Assembly (NCBI GenBank): GCA_934351445.1
Contig: CAKRIZ010000001.1
Location: forward strand, 248,001-312,000
Direction: 5' to 3'
DNA length: 64,000 nucleotides
Source of the DNA: an uncultured Eubacterium sp.
GTDB lineage: Bacteria > Bacillota > Clostridia > Lachnospirales > Lachnospiraceae
The notes beneath the pieces were generated by a model. The model ran no database searches. It had not been told where the DNA came from and saw only the letters and a list, made by a program, of their open reading frames with translations. This document shows, piece after piece, positions 54,087-62,551 of this stretch (within the stretch, counting starts at the first letter, position 1; every line of letters begins with the position of its first letter). The translations under genes were made by a program, and so were the position numbers.

Positions 54087-55352
54087 CTATTTCATAGCTG
54101 CTGCTGTGTGCGCCACATACAACTGCTGGATCGCATCGATCTCTCCCAGACCTGCGATCTGTGTATCTACACTGTCAAAGTCTCCGCTTGCCTCAAACAT
54201 GCTCTTCCATGAATCGTCATCATCACCGGCCATATCATTATTGGCATGATCTCCTGCAACAACCATCAGCGGGCGGAGGATCACTTTCTTATATCCGGCT
54301 TCTTTCACTGCCTCAATCACGGCCTCACATGCAGTCTCCTCAGGCTCGCCCTCTACCGTTCCGATAAATACGTTTTTATATCCCAGATCACCCATCTGTG
54401 TCTGCATCTGGCTGTAAGACACCTTTGCAGTATGGGAGGTACCATGACCCATAAATACAAACGCGGTACCGTCTGCCTCTGCTGCATCCAGGCTGTCATA
54501 CCCTGCATCAGCTACTGCCTCAGAAGTAATCGCCTCGGCAACTGCTTTCTTGTCATCATTAATGACTGTCGCATCACTTCCAACCTCTCCGAGCAGCGGC
54601 TCTGCGATCTTTACAGATTCAAACTGATCCTTATAAGATTCCACTGCCCCTGACAATTCATCATACTCCGCACCATGCATCAGATGTGTCGGCTGAACGA
54701 CCAGATTCTTGACACCGTTATCCACTGCACGCTGCAACGCCTGATCCATGTTATCAATATGTTCATCATCACGTGCCTGTACATGGTTGATAATGATCTG
54801 TGCGGTAAATGCACGTCTGACTGACCAGTCGGGATTTGCCTCCTGGATCGCATCCTCGATACCCTTGATATCTGCTACACGGCTGTCGTTGAACGAAGTA
54901 CCAAAGCTCACCACAAGGATCTCGTTCTCACCGATGTCATCCTGATTGCGGGGATCATCCTTGGATGCATCTCCGGTATCTCTGCCGAAATAGTCAGGAT
55001 CTGCATTCTCACCCTCTACAAGTGCCTTCTGTGCATCTGTCAGGGCATCCCATGCTTCCTTCGCTGCTGCACACTGTGCATCTGTATCATCTGTACGCTC
55101 CTGTACGTAAATTGCATCAATCAATGCTGCCACCTCATCTGCTGCCTTCTGATCCGCATCCGCATCATCTTCTGTATCCTGATCCTCCTGCGTATCATCT
55201 GTTGTCTCATCTGTCGTTTCTGTGTCACTGTCTGCCTGCTGTGTGTCCTCTGTCTGCTGCGTGGACGCCTCCTGCTTGCTGCCGCATCCAGCCAGCCCCA
55301 GTGAAGCTGTGAGTGTCAGTGCTAACATCATTACTACTACTTTCTTTTTCAT
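54087..55352 (-). CDS. cbiK: Lipoprotein-anchored CbiK-type cobaltochelatase
   Basis: About 421 residues. The start at 55352 follows AAGGAGGACATAAAA; an upstream in-frame codon (55391) lies at the edge of the riboswitch terminator. Signal peptide with lipobox GLAGC (Cys23), an acidic Asp/Glu/Thr linker to about residue 75, a short helical segment (AKEAWDALTDAQKALVEG), then the chelatase: ILVVSFGTSFNDSRVADI, VQPTHLMHGAEYDEL, FMGHGTSH with His near 303, TVEGEPE with Glu near 334 and VVAGDHANNDMAGDDDDSW with His near 369, the three metal residues of CbiK. Cytoplasmic CbiK inserts Co2+ into sirohydrochlorin; this one is predicted outside the cell. First gene behind the cobalamin riboswitch. Confidence 0.9.
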   Translation of the reverse strand: MKKKVVVMMLALTLTASLGLAGCGSKQEASTQQTEDTQQADSDTETTDETTDDTQEDQDTEDDADADQKAADEVAALIDAIYVQERTDDTDAQCAAAKEAWDALTDAQKALVEGENADPDYFGRDTGDASKDDPRNQDDIGENEILVVSFGTSFNDSRVADIKGIEDAIQEANPDWSVRRAFTAQIIINHVQARDDEHIDNMDQALQRAVDNGVKNLVVQPTHLMHGAEYDELSGAVESYKDQFESVKIAEPLLGEVGSDATVINDDKKAVAEAITSEAVADAGYDSLDAAEADGTAFVFMGHGTSHTAKVSYSQMQTQMGDLGYKNVFIGTVEGEPEETACEAVIEAVKEAGYKKVILRPLMVVAGDHANNDMAGDDDDSWKSMFEASGDFDSVDTQIAGLGEIDAIQQLYVAHTAAAMK

Positions 55353-55403
55353 TTTTATGTCCTCCTTGTGGTATTTCGTACCAGACCTCACTTACAGGTA
55401 TAA

Positions 55404-55435
55404 TAAAAACCCTCTACTGCTATCAGGTAAAGGGT
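55404..55435 (-). terminator. Terminator of the cobalamin riboswitch expression platform
   Basis: ACCCTTTAC/GTAGAGGGT stem (55409-55435) followed by TTTTTATT on the minus strand, between the aptamer and the cbiK start. Confidence 0.8.
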
Positions 55436-55529
55436 CTGCACGCAAAGAAAACTGAAAAATGAATGGTCATCACTGTGAGCCTTTTCAGTCCTTATGTACA
55501 ACCAGTTACTCGTGGTCTGAAACGAAATG

Positions 55530-55750
55530 ATTCCTCTCGTTACGGTACAGCACTCAGGCAGGTCTCCCGACTCATAGATCCACGCATCCGCCATCTTCCC
55601 AGTCTCCCAGTGATATCTCGGCCTCTGCTCCCTAATTACGGTGACGAGTTCGTACAGGACTTGCACCTGTTTCCCTTTTCACCGGAACTGGTCTGAATAT
55701 ATCCCAGCTTCTTCTAACTGCTTCTCAGACCCTTCCGACACCTCAGCACT
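55530..55750 (-). ncRNA. Cobalamin riboswitch
   Basis: On the minus strand: GTGTCGGAAGGGTCTGAG at the 5' side, CCGGTGAAAAGGGAAACAGGTGCAAG (GGGAA...GGTGCAA core, written in part), TCACTGGGAGACTGGGAAG, GGCGGATG and the 3' Cbl box GTCGGGAGACCTGCCTGAG. These are the conserved blocks of the B12 element in the right order. A terminator and the cbiK-btuFCD-like operon follow, so adenosyl- or related cobalamin should repress the operon. The limits are approximate. Confidence 0.95.
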
Positions 55751-55824
55751 CTATATGCAATTTTCTGCAATTCGTATGCATTCTATCACAACTCATCTGA
55801 TGATGCAACCAGAAATTTGTAACA

Positions 55825-55856
55825 GTTACCGGAACGAGGTACGAGTGAACAGTAAC
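55825..55856 (+). repeat. Fragment of the 134-bp repeat, inverted relative to the other copies
   Basis: The 32 bases are the complement of the left end of the 134-bp element (positions 721-752), with one change. It contains only the local GTTAC...GTAAC hairpin unit. It directly abuts copy D of the palindromic repeat. Confidence 0.8.
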
Positions 55857-55859
55857 GCA

Positions 55860-55891
55860 TTTTATGTGATAAAAATTTCCACCACATAAAA
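55860..55891 (-). repeat. Palindromic repeat, copy D (degenerate)
   Basis: TTTTATGTGATAAAAATTTCC then ACCACATAAAA: the same palindrome as copies A and B, with several changes and one base lost. On the minus strand it begins in the T-run of the chemoreceptor terminator (55893-55915). Confidence 0.75.
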
Positions 55892-55915
55892 AGGGGACAG
55901 TACCATACTGTCCCC
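55888..55915 (-). terminator. Terminator of the chemoreceptor gene
   Basis: GGGGACAGTA/TACTGTCCCC stem (55893-55915) followed by TTTTT on the minus strand, seven bases after the stop codon. Confidence 0.9.
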
Positions 55916-55921
55916 GATATT

Positions 55922-57961
55922 TTAAGATAATTTAAACTGCATCACGAGATCATTCAGTGTCTGTGCCTGTGCGGATAACTCCTCACTGGTCGCTGAACTC
56001 TCCTGTGCAGATGCTGAGTTCGTCTGCACAACTCCGGTGATCTGCTCTACCACCTTATCGATCTGATGCATAGACTCGCTCTGTCTGTCGGATGCACTTC
56101 TGACATCTGCTACGGTGAGTACGATCGCATCCAGCCCATCTATCACGTTCTTGAGTGCTTCCTCTGTCTCCTGTGTCAGCCTGCTGCCATGCTCTACCTC
56201 TGTAATGGAAGTCTCGATCATCTCTCTTGTGTTGACTGCAGACTGCGCACTCTGTTCTGCCAGCTTACGGATCTGATCCGCAACGACTGCAAATCCTCGT
56301 CCTGCCTCTCCTGCCCTGGCTGCCTCAATCGCAGCATTGAGTGATAACAGGTTGGTCTGTGATGCAATATCCTCGATCTCTGCGATGATGTTCTTAATCT
56401 GGTTCGAGGTCTCCTCGATCCGCTCCATCGCTACCGTGAGTTCCTGCATCTTCTTCTGGCTCTCTAATGCGGTATGACCGACAATCTTTGCCTTGTCATG
56501 CGCATCATCCGTTGCGCGTGCCGTATGTTCTACCTGCTCAGTGACATCTGTGACTGTCGCAAACATCTCCTCTACAGCTGCGGCCTGATCGGTTGCGCCC
56601 TGCGCGAGCTCTGTTGCGCCATCTGCCAGCTGTGAAGATCCGGCATCTACCTGTCCGGCCGCATCCACAATCGACTGCAGTGTCTCTGCGAGCTTATGCT
56701 TCAGCCTGCTCACAGACTCATAGATATCACTGTACGCACCGATATACGCATCCCTGCCAAGCTCGGAGGATACGGCAAAATTGCCATCTGCCATCCCTGA
56801 CAGCAGATGACGGATATCACCGATGATACCCTGCAGCTGTGCCACAATCTCTGCCGTGGAATCCGCCAGATCTTTGGTCTCATTCTTTGTATCAATCTGC
56901 GGTACCGGAGTCTCGAGATCACCCTGCGCCAGCAGCTTCAGACGCCCAGAACACTGGTTGACTGCCCCACCGATCTGTGATCCCTTCTTTCTTGCGATCT
57001 GCGCACCACTGGCCGTTGCTATCAACAGCATAACCAACGTGACAATAATGCCTACTACTGTTCCACCGATAAAATCTGTAATCGGTGCTACGACTGCCAG
57101 ACTCCAGCCATTTACTCCAACCGGTGCATATCCCATACATTTGCTTTTGCCACCATAACGGTATTGTCCGACACCTGCAGAACCGCTGACCATCTTCTGC
57201 TCAAGTGCTGCAATCGCTTTCAGTGAAGAATCCGTCTCGGCTTCTTTGATCGTGTTGCTGGCAGACGTTACCAGCTCCTGATTCTCGTGTGCGATCGTAT
57301 TGCCGCTGCCATCCAGCATATAAGCGCTGCCGTGGCTGCTGATCTGAATGGATTCTACAACATTGGATAACACTGTCGCATCCATTGTCACACAGATGAT
57401 ACCCGTCACTTCTGAGTTCATCTGCCCGCCTGCCCATATGGGTGCCGCCACTACGATTACCTGATCTCCGGTAGCCTTACTGTACACAGGATCACTGATT
57501 GATGTCACGCCACCAACTGCACGCGGAAAATATGCACGGTCTGAGACATCGACATCATCACCCTCGATACTCTTTCCGTCTGTTCCGACGATACTGACAC
57601 CAACCCAATTATATGCATTGGCATATGTCTGTGCCAATGCGATCTTTTCATCCACGGAAACATCTGCCGAAGAAAACGTCGGTACGGTTCCCATGACCTC
57701 TACCAGACTCATCGTTTTTCCCAGACGGTACTTTACCTGTTCTGCGGCCACCTGGGCAGTCACCTTCATGCTGCTCTTCATCTGACTCACAGATGACCTG
57801 TAATTCAAAACACATGTTACAACACCTACAAACAGCAATGTAGACACCAACAACAGAATCATTGATTTCTGGATCTCCTGCTGAATGCTCACGACACCGC
57901 TTTTTGGTCCACCATCTTTTACCTTGCGGACCTTTTGCTGTACCGATCTTTTTTTCTTCAT
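55922..57961 (-). CDS. Methyl-accepting chemotaxis protein with dCache sensor
   Basis: 679 residues. A basic N-terminus precedes a first membrane helix ([19 protein letters not shown], ~34-52), an extracellular dCache domain (~55-310: [47 protein letters not shown]), a second helix ([21 protein letters not shown]), HAMP-like region and a signalling coiled coil whose tip reads [20 protein letters not shown]. dCache domains sense small ligands such as amino acids; the ligand is unknown. It implies flagellar or related chemotaxis. AAAGGAGTGATTAGCAA precedes the ATG. Monocistronic. Confidence 0.95.
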   Translation of the reverse strand: MKKKRSVQQKVRKVKDGGPKSGVVSIQQEIQKSMILLLVSTLLFVGVVTCVLNYRSSVSQMKSSMKVTAQVAAEQVKYRLGKTMSLVEVMGTVPTFSSADVSVDEKIALAQTYANAYNWVGVSIVGTDGKSIEGDDVDVSDRAYFPRAVGGVTSISDPVYSKATGDQVIVVAAPIWAGGQMNSEVTGIICVTMDATVLSNVVESIQISSHGSAYMLDGSGNTIAHENQELVTSASNTIKEAETDSSLKAIAALEQKMVSGSAGVGQYRYGGKSKCMGYAPVGVNGWSLAVVAPITDFIGGTVVGIIVTLVMLLIATASGAQIARKKGSQIGGAVNQCSGRLKLLAQGDLETPVPQIDTKNETKDLADSTAEIVAQLQGIIGDIRHLLSGMADGNFAVSSELGRDAYIGAYSDIYESVSRLKHKLAETLQSIVDAAGQVDAGSSQLADGATELAQGATDQAAAVEEMFATVTDVTEQVEHTARATDDAHDKAKIVGHTALESQKKMQELTVAMERIEETSNQIKNIIAEIEDIASQTNLLSLNAAIEAARAGEAGRGFAVVADQIRKLAEQSAQSAVNTREMIETSITEVEHGSRLTQETEEALKNVIDGLDAIVLTVADVRSASDRQSESMHQIDKVVEQITGVVQTNSASAQESSATSEELSAQAQTLNDLVMQFKLS

Positions 57962-58095
57962 TTGCTAATCACTCCTTTGTCTGAACTTCTATGCTATACA
58001 TCCATAGCTATAAATTCCCATAAAAAAAGTATATCACAACCAGATATTTCAGACAACTGAATTTTTGACAAAAATCACCAAAAACGTAACCGATC

Positions 58096-58140
58096 GTTAC
58101 TGTTCACTCGTACCTCGTTCCAGTAACGGATTTTGCCGAT
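58096..58140 (-). repeat. Truncated copy of the 134-bp repeat (left 45 bp)
   Basis: Matches positions 721-765 of copy 1 exactly and then stops within the first inner stem. As with copies 1 and 2 it lies just behind a minus-strand gene (the ATPase, stop at 58174) in the same orientation. Confidence 0.85.
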
Positions 58141-58173
58141 CAGCCCGCACGGGATCAGTCAATGACTCCGCCT

Positions 58174-59550
58174 TTATTTATACAGATCCTTCAGTTCAAT
58201 CAATATCCGACGCTCCCCCTCTTTGCAGGTAAATCCTGATTTTGAAAAAAATCCGTATCTATAACACTCCAGTCCTGTCTGCTCTACCTGACGTATTTCG
58301 TTTTGAACGGTGCTCTCTGTGACAGGATCTTTTCTGAATTTTGCTTCATAGAAAATATATCCCCTGTCATCTAAAGTAACAATATCAAATTCTCCGTTCC
58401 TTTTTTCTATTGGATCATCATAATAATATTTTCCTATTTTTTCAAAGACCTCATCCATCAGGCCATTCCTGTTTTTTCGAATCAGATACTGTCTGCAGAT
58501 TCTCTCAAAACTCTTCGGAATATACTTTGTTTCAAAATCCTCTACGATATATTTATCATAGAAAACATCAGAATCCATAATATTCATTCGCGACAAATTT
58601 CTGAAAATATATTTATAGTAAAACAACGACAAATTATCTGAAATGAAATATCCCGATTTTTTCTTATTATTTTCATCGTTAATTGGAGCTTCTTTTGAGA
58701 CAACATCCATACGCATCAATTTGTCAAGAATATCAATTAATGCCGGTCCGCTCGAAACATTTGACTGGTCAAGAATATCCTTGTATCTGGAAAATCCCTT
58801 TGCAAGCGCTTCAAAGACCTCATTTGCATTTGTAATTTTTGAAATTTCTGAATTGAGATACATAGATACCTCATTTTCCAAACGCGCCCCTGGAGATGCA
58901 ATCAGCTCTATGATATTTTCACGCACACTTTTTTTCGCATCAATCAGCCGATTATAATATGGAATCCCCCCGAACACACTGAACAATCTCACCTTATCTT
59001 CTTCTGTAAATTCCGGATAAAACAATGCAGATTCATAGTAATCCATTGGTTTCAAATTAAGCGTAAGGTCAATTCTGCCATACAAGGGATTCTGTTTTTC
59101 CAAAAGAGCCTTCATTGTATCTACATAAGAACCACAGACAATCAGCTTCATATGAGACGTATCTTTATAATGGTCTATGATAGATTGTAAAATACTATCA
59201 AGTCCCTTTGAATTTTCCCGTAAATACGGATATTCATCCAAAACAAGAATCATCGGTTCCTTTTCTGACATTTTAAAAAGGAATTGCAGCAGTACTTCAA
59301 TATTTTCAAATGCAGGCTTTGGAAAATCAAAGATTTCACCGATCAGTTCTGATAAACTGTCCACATTGTTGCGTTCCGTAGTTTGCTTACATTCATAGTA
59401 AATGCTTTTTAGGTTTGTTTCTTTTAATCCCTGCTTAATAAGTTCACTTTTACCAATTCTCCTCCTGCCATAAATCAGAGAAATCATCTGACCATCTGAA
59501 AGAAACATCGTATGCAGTTTTTTTCTTTCGTTTTCCCTTCCATAGAACAT
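58174..59550 (-). CDS. P-loop ATPase with C-terminal DUF234 nuclease-like domain
   Basis: 458 residues. The start FYGRENERKKLHTMFL leads to Walker A (LIYGRRRIGKSELI) and Walker B (MILVLDEYPYL), followed by a winged-helix region (LIDILDKLMRMDVVSKE) and a C-terminal domain with GEFDIVTLDDRGYIFYEAKF, i.e. the D...ExK pattern of PD-(D/E)XK-like folds (DUF234). These archaeal-type ATPases are widespread, often mobile, with unknown role. The gene is visibly richer in A+T and in AAA/ATA/TTT codons than its neighbours. I start at 59550 (GGAGGATATTGAGT); a longer frame to 59622 lacks a ribosome site. Confidence 0.88.
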   Translation of the reverse strand: MFYGRENERKKLHTMFLSDGQMISLIYGRRRIGKSELIKQGLKETNLKSIYYECKQTTERNNVDSLSELIGEIFDFPKPAFENIEVLLQFLFKMSEKEPMILVLDEYPYLRENSKGLDSILQSIIDHYKDTSHMKLIVCGSYVDTMKALLEKQNPLYGRIDLTLNLKPMDYYESALFYPEFTEEDKVRLFSVFGGIPYYNRLIDAKKSVRENIIELIASPGARLENEVSMYLNSEISKITNANEVFEALAKGFSRYKDILDQSNVSSGPALIDILDKLMRMDVVSKEAPINDENNKKKSGYFISDNLSLFYYKYIFRNLSRMNIMDSDVFYDKYIVEDFETKYIPKSFERICRQYLIRKNRNGLMDEVFEKIGKYYYDDPIEKRNGEFDIVTLDDRGYIFYEAKFRKDPVTESTVQNEIRQVEQTGLECYRYGFFSKSGFTCKEGERRILIELKDLYK

Positions 59551-59622
59551 ACTCAATATCCTCCAAACTGAAAAAACATGAAATTCTATATATAGTATAA
59601 TAAGAATATCTGACGATGTCAA

Positions 59623-59665
59623 TTTTTATTCGGTTGTAACCGAATCAGCCATGGCCGAATAAAAA
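59623..59665. repeat. Inverted repeat upstream of the ATPase gene
   Basis: Eleven-base arms TTTTTATTCGG (59623-59633) and CCGAATAAAAA (59655-59665) around 21 bases; the alternative hairpin TTCGGTTGTAACCGAA overlaps it. CATACAAATGTATG follows at 59666-59679. It could be a regulatory cruciform, a terminator for the upstream gene, or the edge of a transferred segment. Confidence 0.5.
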
Positions 59666-59689
59666 CATACAAATGTATGGGATGGCTCG

Positions 59690-59731
59690 TGCCGGCATGC
59701 ATAATTCGCCTACTTAAATGTTTCGCAGACG
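59690..59731 (+). repeat. Relic related to the MITE-like element
   Basis: The stretch with TTCGCCTACTTAAATGTTTC and GCAGACGCTT resembles 39926-39962 inside the MITE-like element (CACCTACTAAAATGTTTCGC) and ends in a TIR-like sequence (TTTCGCAGACGCTT against TTTCGCAAACGCCT). Similarity is partial and judged by eye. Confidence 0.45.
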
Positions 59732-59739
59732 CTTGATAC

Positions 59740-60363
59740 TCAGATCCCGTAGCGCTCCAGATCTACTTTTCCATTCACGACCTCCACACCATCGGCGCGC
59801 AGCCTCCGCTCCTGTTCATCTGCACCACCAAATGCAAATGCGCCGGACAACTCGCCCTTAGCATTGACAACGCGGAAACATGGGATATGCTCGGGATCCG
59901 GGTTTTTGTGCAGCGCATTGCCGACAGCACGCGCCATTCTTTTATCGCCTGCCAATTCTGCAATCCTTCCATAAGTCGCCACATGTCCCGCCGGAATCTG
60001 TCTGACTGCCTCGTAGATACGTTTCGAAGGGCTGTCCGTGACGAGATCATAGCTCTCTGCGATCATCCGCTTCACATCTGTATCAGGAACCGTTCCATCT
60101 AAAATCACCGTATTCCAGTGTTCCTTATTCTGATGATAACCGGGAATCACAGCCGCATACGCATTTCTCCAGAAATCCCTCCACTCCGGGTCTACCTTTA
60201 CATTCAGACAAATATGACCATCCATCTCATACGTCCACAAAAATGCCTTTTTGCTGCCCTGTACCCGGACTAACTGCCAGTTAGGATCATGAAAGGGTGC
60301 CTGTTGGTAGGTATCCGGAAACGACAATCCGTAATCCAGTGCTTCTTTCCGTGTTCTCATCAT
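59740..60363 (-). CDS. Fusion of YjbR (MmcQ-like) domain and MGMT/ATL-type DNA-binding domain
   Basis: 207 residues. Residues 1-~110 form a YjbR domain (RKEALDYGLSFPDTYQQAPFHDPNWQLVR given in part, HICLNVKVDPEWRDFWR, HWNTVILDGTVPD). Residues ~115-207 form the alkyltransferase-like domain (KRIYEAVRQIPAGHVATYGRIAELAG, written in part; ARAVGNALHKNPDPEHIPCFRVVNAKGELSG in part). The active-site motif reads PCFRV: the alkyl-acceptor Cys is kept, but the His of PCHRV is Phe. Repair by alkyl transfer may be weakened; lesion binding as in ATL proteins is another option. The start at 60363 follows GAGGAGGGC. Confidence 0.85.
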   Translation of the reverse strand: MMRTRKEALDYGLSFPDTYQQAPFHDPNWQLVRVQGSKKAFLWTYEMDGHICLNVKVDPEWRDFWRNAYAAVIPGYHQNKEHWNTVILDGTVPDTDVKRMIAESYDLVTDSPSKRIYEAVRQIPAGHVATYGRIAELAGDKRMARAVGNALHKNPDPEHIPCFRVVNAKGELSGAFAFGGADEQERRLRADGVEVVNGKVDLERYGI

Positions 60364-60420
60364 GCCCTCCTCTGTATACGTTCTATATAAACTGCTCTCT
60401 ACCTGATTGACAGTATAACA

Positions 60421-60455
60421 CAAGCCCGCGAATACATCCAGTATCCACGGGCTTG
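60421..60455 (-). terminator. Hairpin behind the anti-sigma-type gene
   Basis: CAAGCCCGTGGATAC/GTATTCGCGGGCTTG stem with few mismatches. No good T-run follows, so its terminator role is uncertain. Confidence 0.4.
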
Positions 60456-60491
60456 CCTGTCATTTAATCACTATGAAATATAAAGGAAAAA

Positions 60492-61280
60492 TCAGTGTAC
60501 CTGCTCTGCCATATGCACAAGTTCCTGTGCATCCATATGCACATCAAATCCGGACAGACTATAACTCTGACCATCTGCATTCCAGCACAGACTGTCATAC
60601 TTCTTTTCTTCACGCTCGGAGCTGCCATAAGAGATCATAAGTGCACCGGCTTTCTCTGCTGCCAGATCCTCCTCGGTCGGCTCACCGTCTGCTGGAAGAA
60701 ACAGGTAATTATTAGTGATGTAATAGTAGCTCACACCGTCCTGCTCAATCATCTGCGCATGTGCTAGTTCTTCGTCGCTGAATGTCGTCGCACCCTTTTT
60801 CACTCTGTAGAACACATTATCTCCGTCATTCTCATAGGTGACATCCAATTCGGACTCGGTTTTTACAGTCACATGATTCTCGTCAACCGCATCAAAATCC
60901 AAGATGTCAGCATATGCAAATGCATAACCATTATCAAAAGACTCCGGTGCATGTGATGTCAGATCCAGTTTCTGCTCCAGATTTCCAAGATCCGAATACG
61001 CTTCCGTCCGTACGCCCAATCTGTCACCGCCAATATATCCGTTGATCTTGCCTCCTGCCATACATACCGTTCCTGTCAATACACACATAGCTGCTGCCGC
61101 TACCGCTACTTTCTTTACGCTCATCTTTCTCATAAATACAACCTCCTTTTTCTGACGCGCGATCTGCCCGTCAATCCGCTGTTTCAGATCAGTCGGCGGA
61201 GTATAAGTATCTGCCTTCATATAGAGTGCATTTTTTATCTGTCGATCCATCTGCTTATTCATGAATTCATTGTTTTGCAT
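60492..61280 (-). CDS. Membrane-anchored putative anti-sigma factor (DUF4179-like)
   Basis: About 262 residues. The N-terminal ~65 residues are cytosolic (NKQMDRQIKNALYMKADTYTPPTDLKQRI), then one membrane helix (VKKVAVAAAAMCVLTGTVCMAGG, written in part: AVAAAAMCVLTGTVC) and an extracellular domain (FAYADILDFDAVDENHVTVKT, YYYITNNYLFLPADGEPT). The layout and the 22-base overlap with an ECF sigma gene mark it as the partner that holds the sigma factor. No HxxxCxxC zinc motif is present. The start at 61280 has GGAGGGTATGT upstream. Confidence 0.78.
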   Translation of the reverse strand: MQNNEFMNKQMDRQIKNALYMKADTYTPPTDLKQRIDGQIARQKKEVVFMRKMSVKKVAVAAAAMCVLTGTVCMAGGKINGYIGGDRLGVRTEAYSDLGNLEQKLDLTSHAPESFDNGYAFAYADILDFDAVDENHVTVKTESELDVTYENDGDNVFYRVKKGATTFSDEELAHAQMIEQDGVSYYYITNNYLFLPADGEPTEEDLAAEKAGALMISYGSSEREEKKYDSLCWNADGQSYSLSGFDVHMDAQELVHMAEQVH

Positions 61281-61852
61281 ACATACCCTCCATTCTGAAA
61301 TTCCTGTTCCAGTTGTATCCGCAGATTCTTTCTGGCTGTAAACAACCTCGATTTGACCGTTCCCTCCATACATCCCATGACGCTTGCGATCTCCTTTGTG
61401 CCAAGTCCATTATAATAATAGAGAATCACGGTCGTCCGTTGCTTGTACTCCAACTGCCCTATCGCCTCTGCGACTGACTGCTCCTGCTCATCCTGTAATA
61501 CTTTCACTACCGGAGAATCTGCCAAAAAAACTGACATTGAAGTGTCTGCCAACTTTAAAATGTGTTCGTCTGGCTGCTCTTTTGCATGCTTTTTCGCAAT
61601 CTGCCAGGCAGTACGATTGAGAATCTTATAGATCCAATAGCGGAATTGTCCGTCTTGTTTTAACCTATTACAATTCAGATACGCCTTGATAAAGGTTTCC
61701 TGGGTCACGTCTTCCCCATCTGCCCGGTTGCCTGTGATCATGCAAGCCGTGCGGTACAGTCTGTCATAATACTGTTCATATAGTTCGTCAAAGGCTGCCC
61801 GTTCTCCCTTTTTCATACGCCTGACCAGTTCCAATTCCTTCGCTGTCTCCAA
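61259..61852 (-). CDS. ECF-type RNA polymerase sigma factor
   Basis: 197 residues. Region 2 (AAFDELYEQYYDRLYRTACMITGN, ADGEDVTQETFIKAYLNCNRL) and region 4 (AIGQLEYKQRTTVILYYYNGLGTKEIASVMGCMEGTVKSRLFTARKNL, in part: LGTKEIASVMGCMEGTVKS) are complete. The start codon is TTG with AAGGAGGATGTGCG before it. The downstream overlapping gene is the likely anti-sigma factor. Autoregulation is usual, but the -35/-10 pair was not identified with confidence. Confidence 0.93.
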   Translation of the reverse strand: METAKELELVRRMKKGERAAFDELYEQYYDRLYRTACMITGNRADGEDVTQETFIKAYLNCNRLKQDGQFRYWIYKILNRTAWQIAKKHAKEQPDEHILKLADTSMSVFLADSPVVKVLQDEQEQSVAEAIGQLEYKQRTTVILYYYNGLGTKEIASVMGCMEGTVKSRLFTARKNLRIQLEQEFQNGGYVCKTMNS

Positions 61853-61976
61853 CGCACATCCTCCTTACCAAATATTTTCTTTTTTTGGTGCACCTGTATA
61901 TAAGAGCATCTGAGATAACAAATGGTTCATTTTTTCTTGTTTACAGCGCTTTTTTTGCAGCAAAATTTCCTAATAT

Positions 61977-62014
61977 ATAAAAATACAGGGCTCAACCAGA
62001 CTGGTCAGACCCTG
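61977..62014 (-). terminator. Terminator of the cNMP-binding protein gene
   Basis: CAGGG(TCTG)ACCAG/CTGGT(TGAG)CCCTG stem with an internal bulge (61986-62014), followed by TATTTTTATATA on the minus strand. Confidence 0.7.
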
Positions 62015-62035
62015 CATATTGTTATAGCCACACCT

Positions 62036-62521
62036 TTATTCTATTTTCTCAAAAAGATCTGTATTCTGCATGTTTTGCATCGTATACTGCTGCATTTTTT
62101 CCCTGATCATATGTACTGTCTGCGCCTCAGTCTCATTCAGATTTGCCAGTTCATCCAACACCAGATCCAGATTGCCCTTGAGGTTCATCATGCACCAGGA
62201 CAGATTTTGGATAATATTGATCGCATTTTTATTATTCTTCTTGAGAAACTCGTCAATCTCATCCCGACTGATCCGCATAGCCAGCACATCATATACCGCT
62301 ACTATCGTATACATACTCGGCTGCCTGCACAAAATCCCCAGCTCTCCAAAACATTGCTGTTCGCCGAGTATGCCGAGCAGATACTCGTTTTCCTTGCCGT
62401 AGTTAATGTAGACTGCTACCTTACCGGACACAATCTTATACATTTCGTTTCTCAGTTCACCTTCCCGGAGAATGATGCTATCCTCTGGGAACTTCTGCAT
62501 TCTTGATTTACTTTCCTGCAT
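62036..62521 (-). CDS. Stand-alone cyclic-nucleotide-binding-domain protein
   Basis: 161 residues. The beta-roll is clear: FPEDSIILREGELRNEMYKIVSGKVAVYI (in part), LLGILGEQQCFGELGILCRQPSMYTIVA with the GELG phosphate-binding cassette (the following R of the classical cAMP site is replaced, reading RQPSMYT). The C-terminal ~60 residues are helical (NIIQNLSWCMMNLKGNLD) without a DNA-binding domain. It resembles a Crp sensor without output domain. AGGAGAAGATAT precedes the ATG. It is 30 bases downstream of the MglB-like gene and probably cotranscribed. Confidence 0.85.
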   Translation of the reverse strand: MQESKSRMQKFPEDSIILREGELRNEMYKIVSGKVAVYINYGKENEYLLGILGEQQCFGELGILCRQPSMYTIVAVYDVLAMRISRDEIDEFLKKNNKNAINIIQNLSWCMMNLKGNLDLVLDELANLNETEAQTVHMIREKMQQYTMQNMQNTDLFEKIE

Positions 62522-62551
62522 ATATCTTCTCCTTTTCTGCTATATAAGTGT

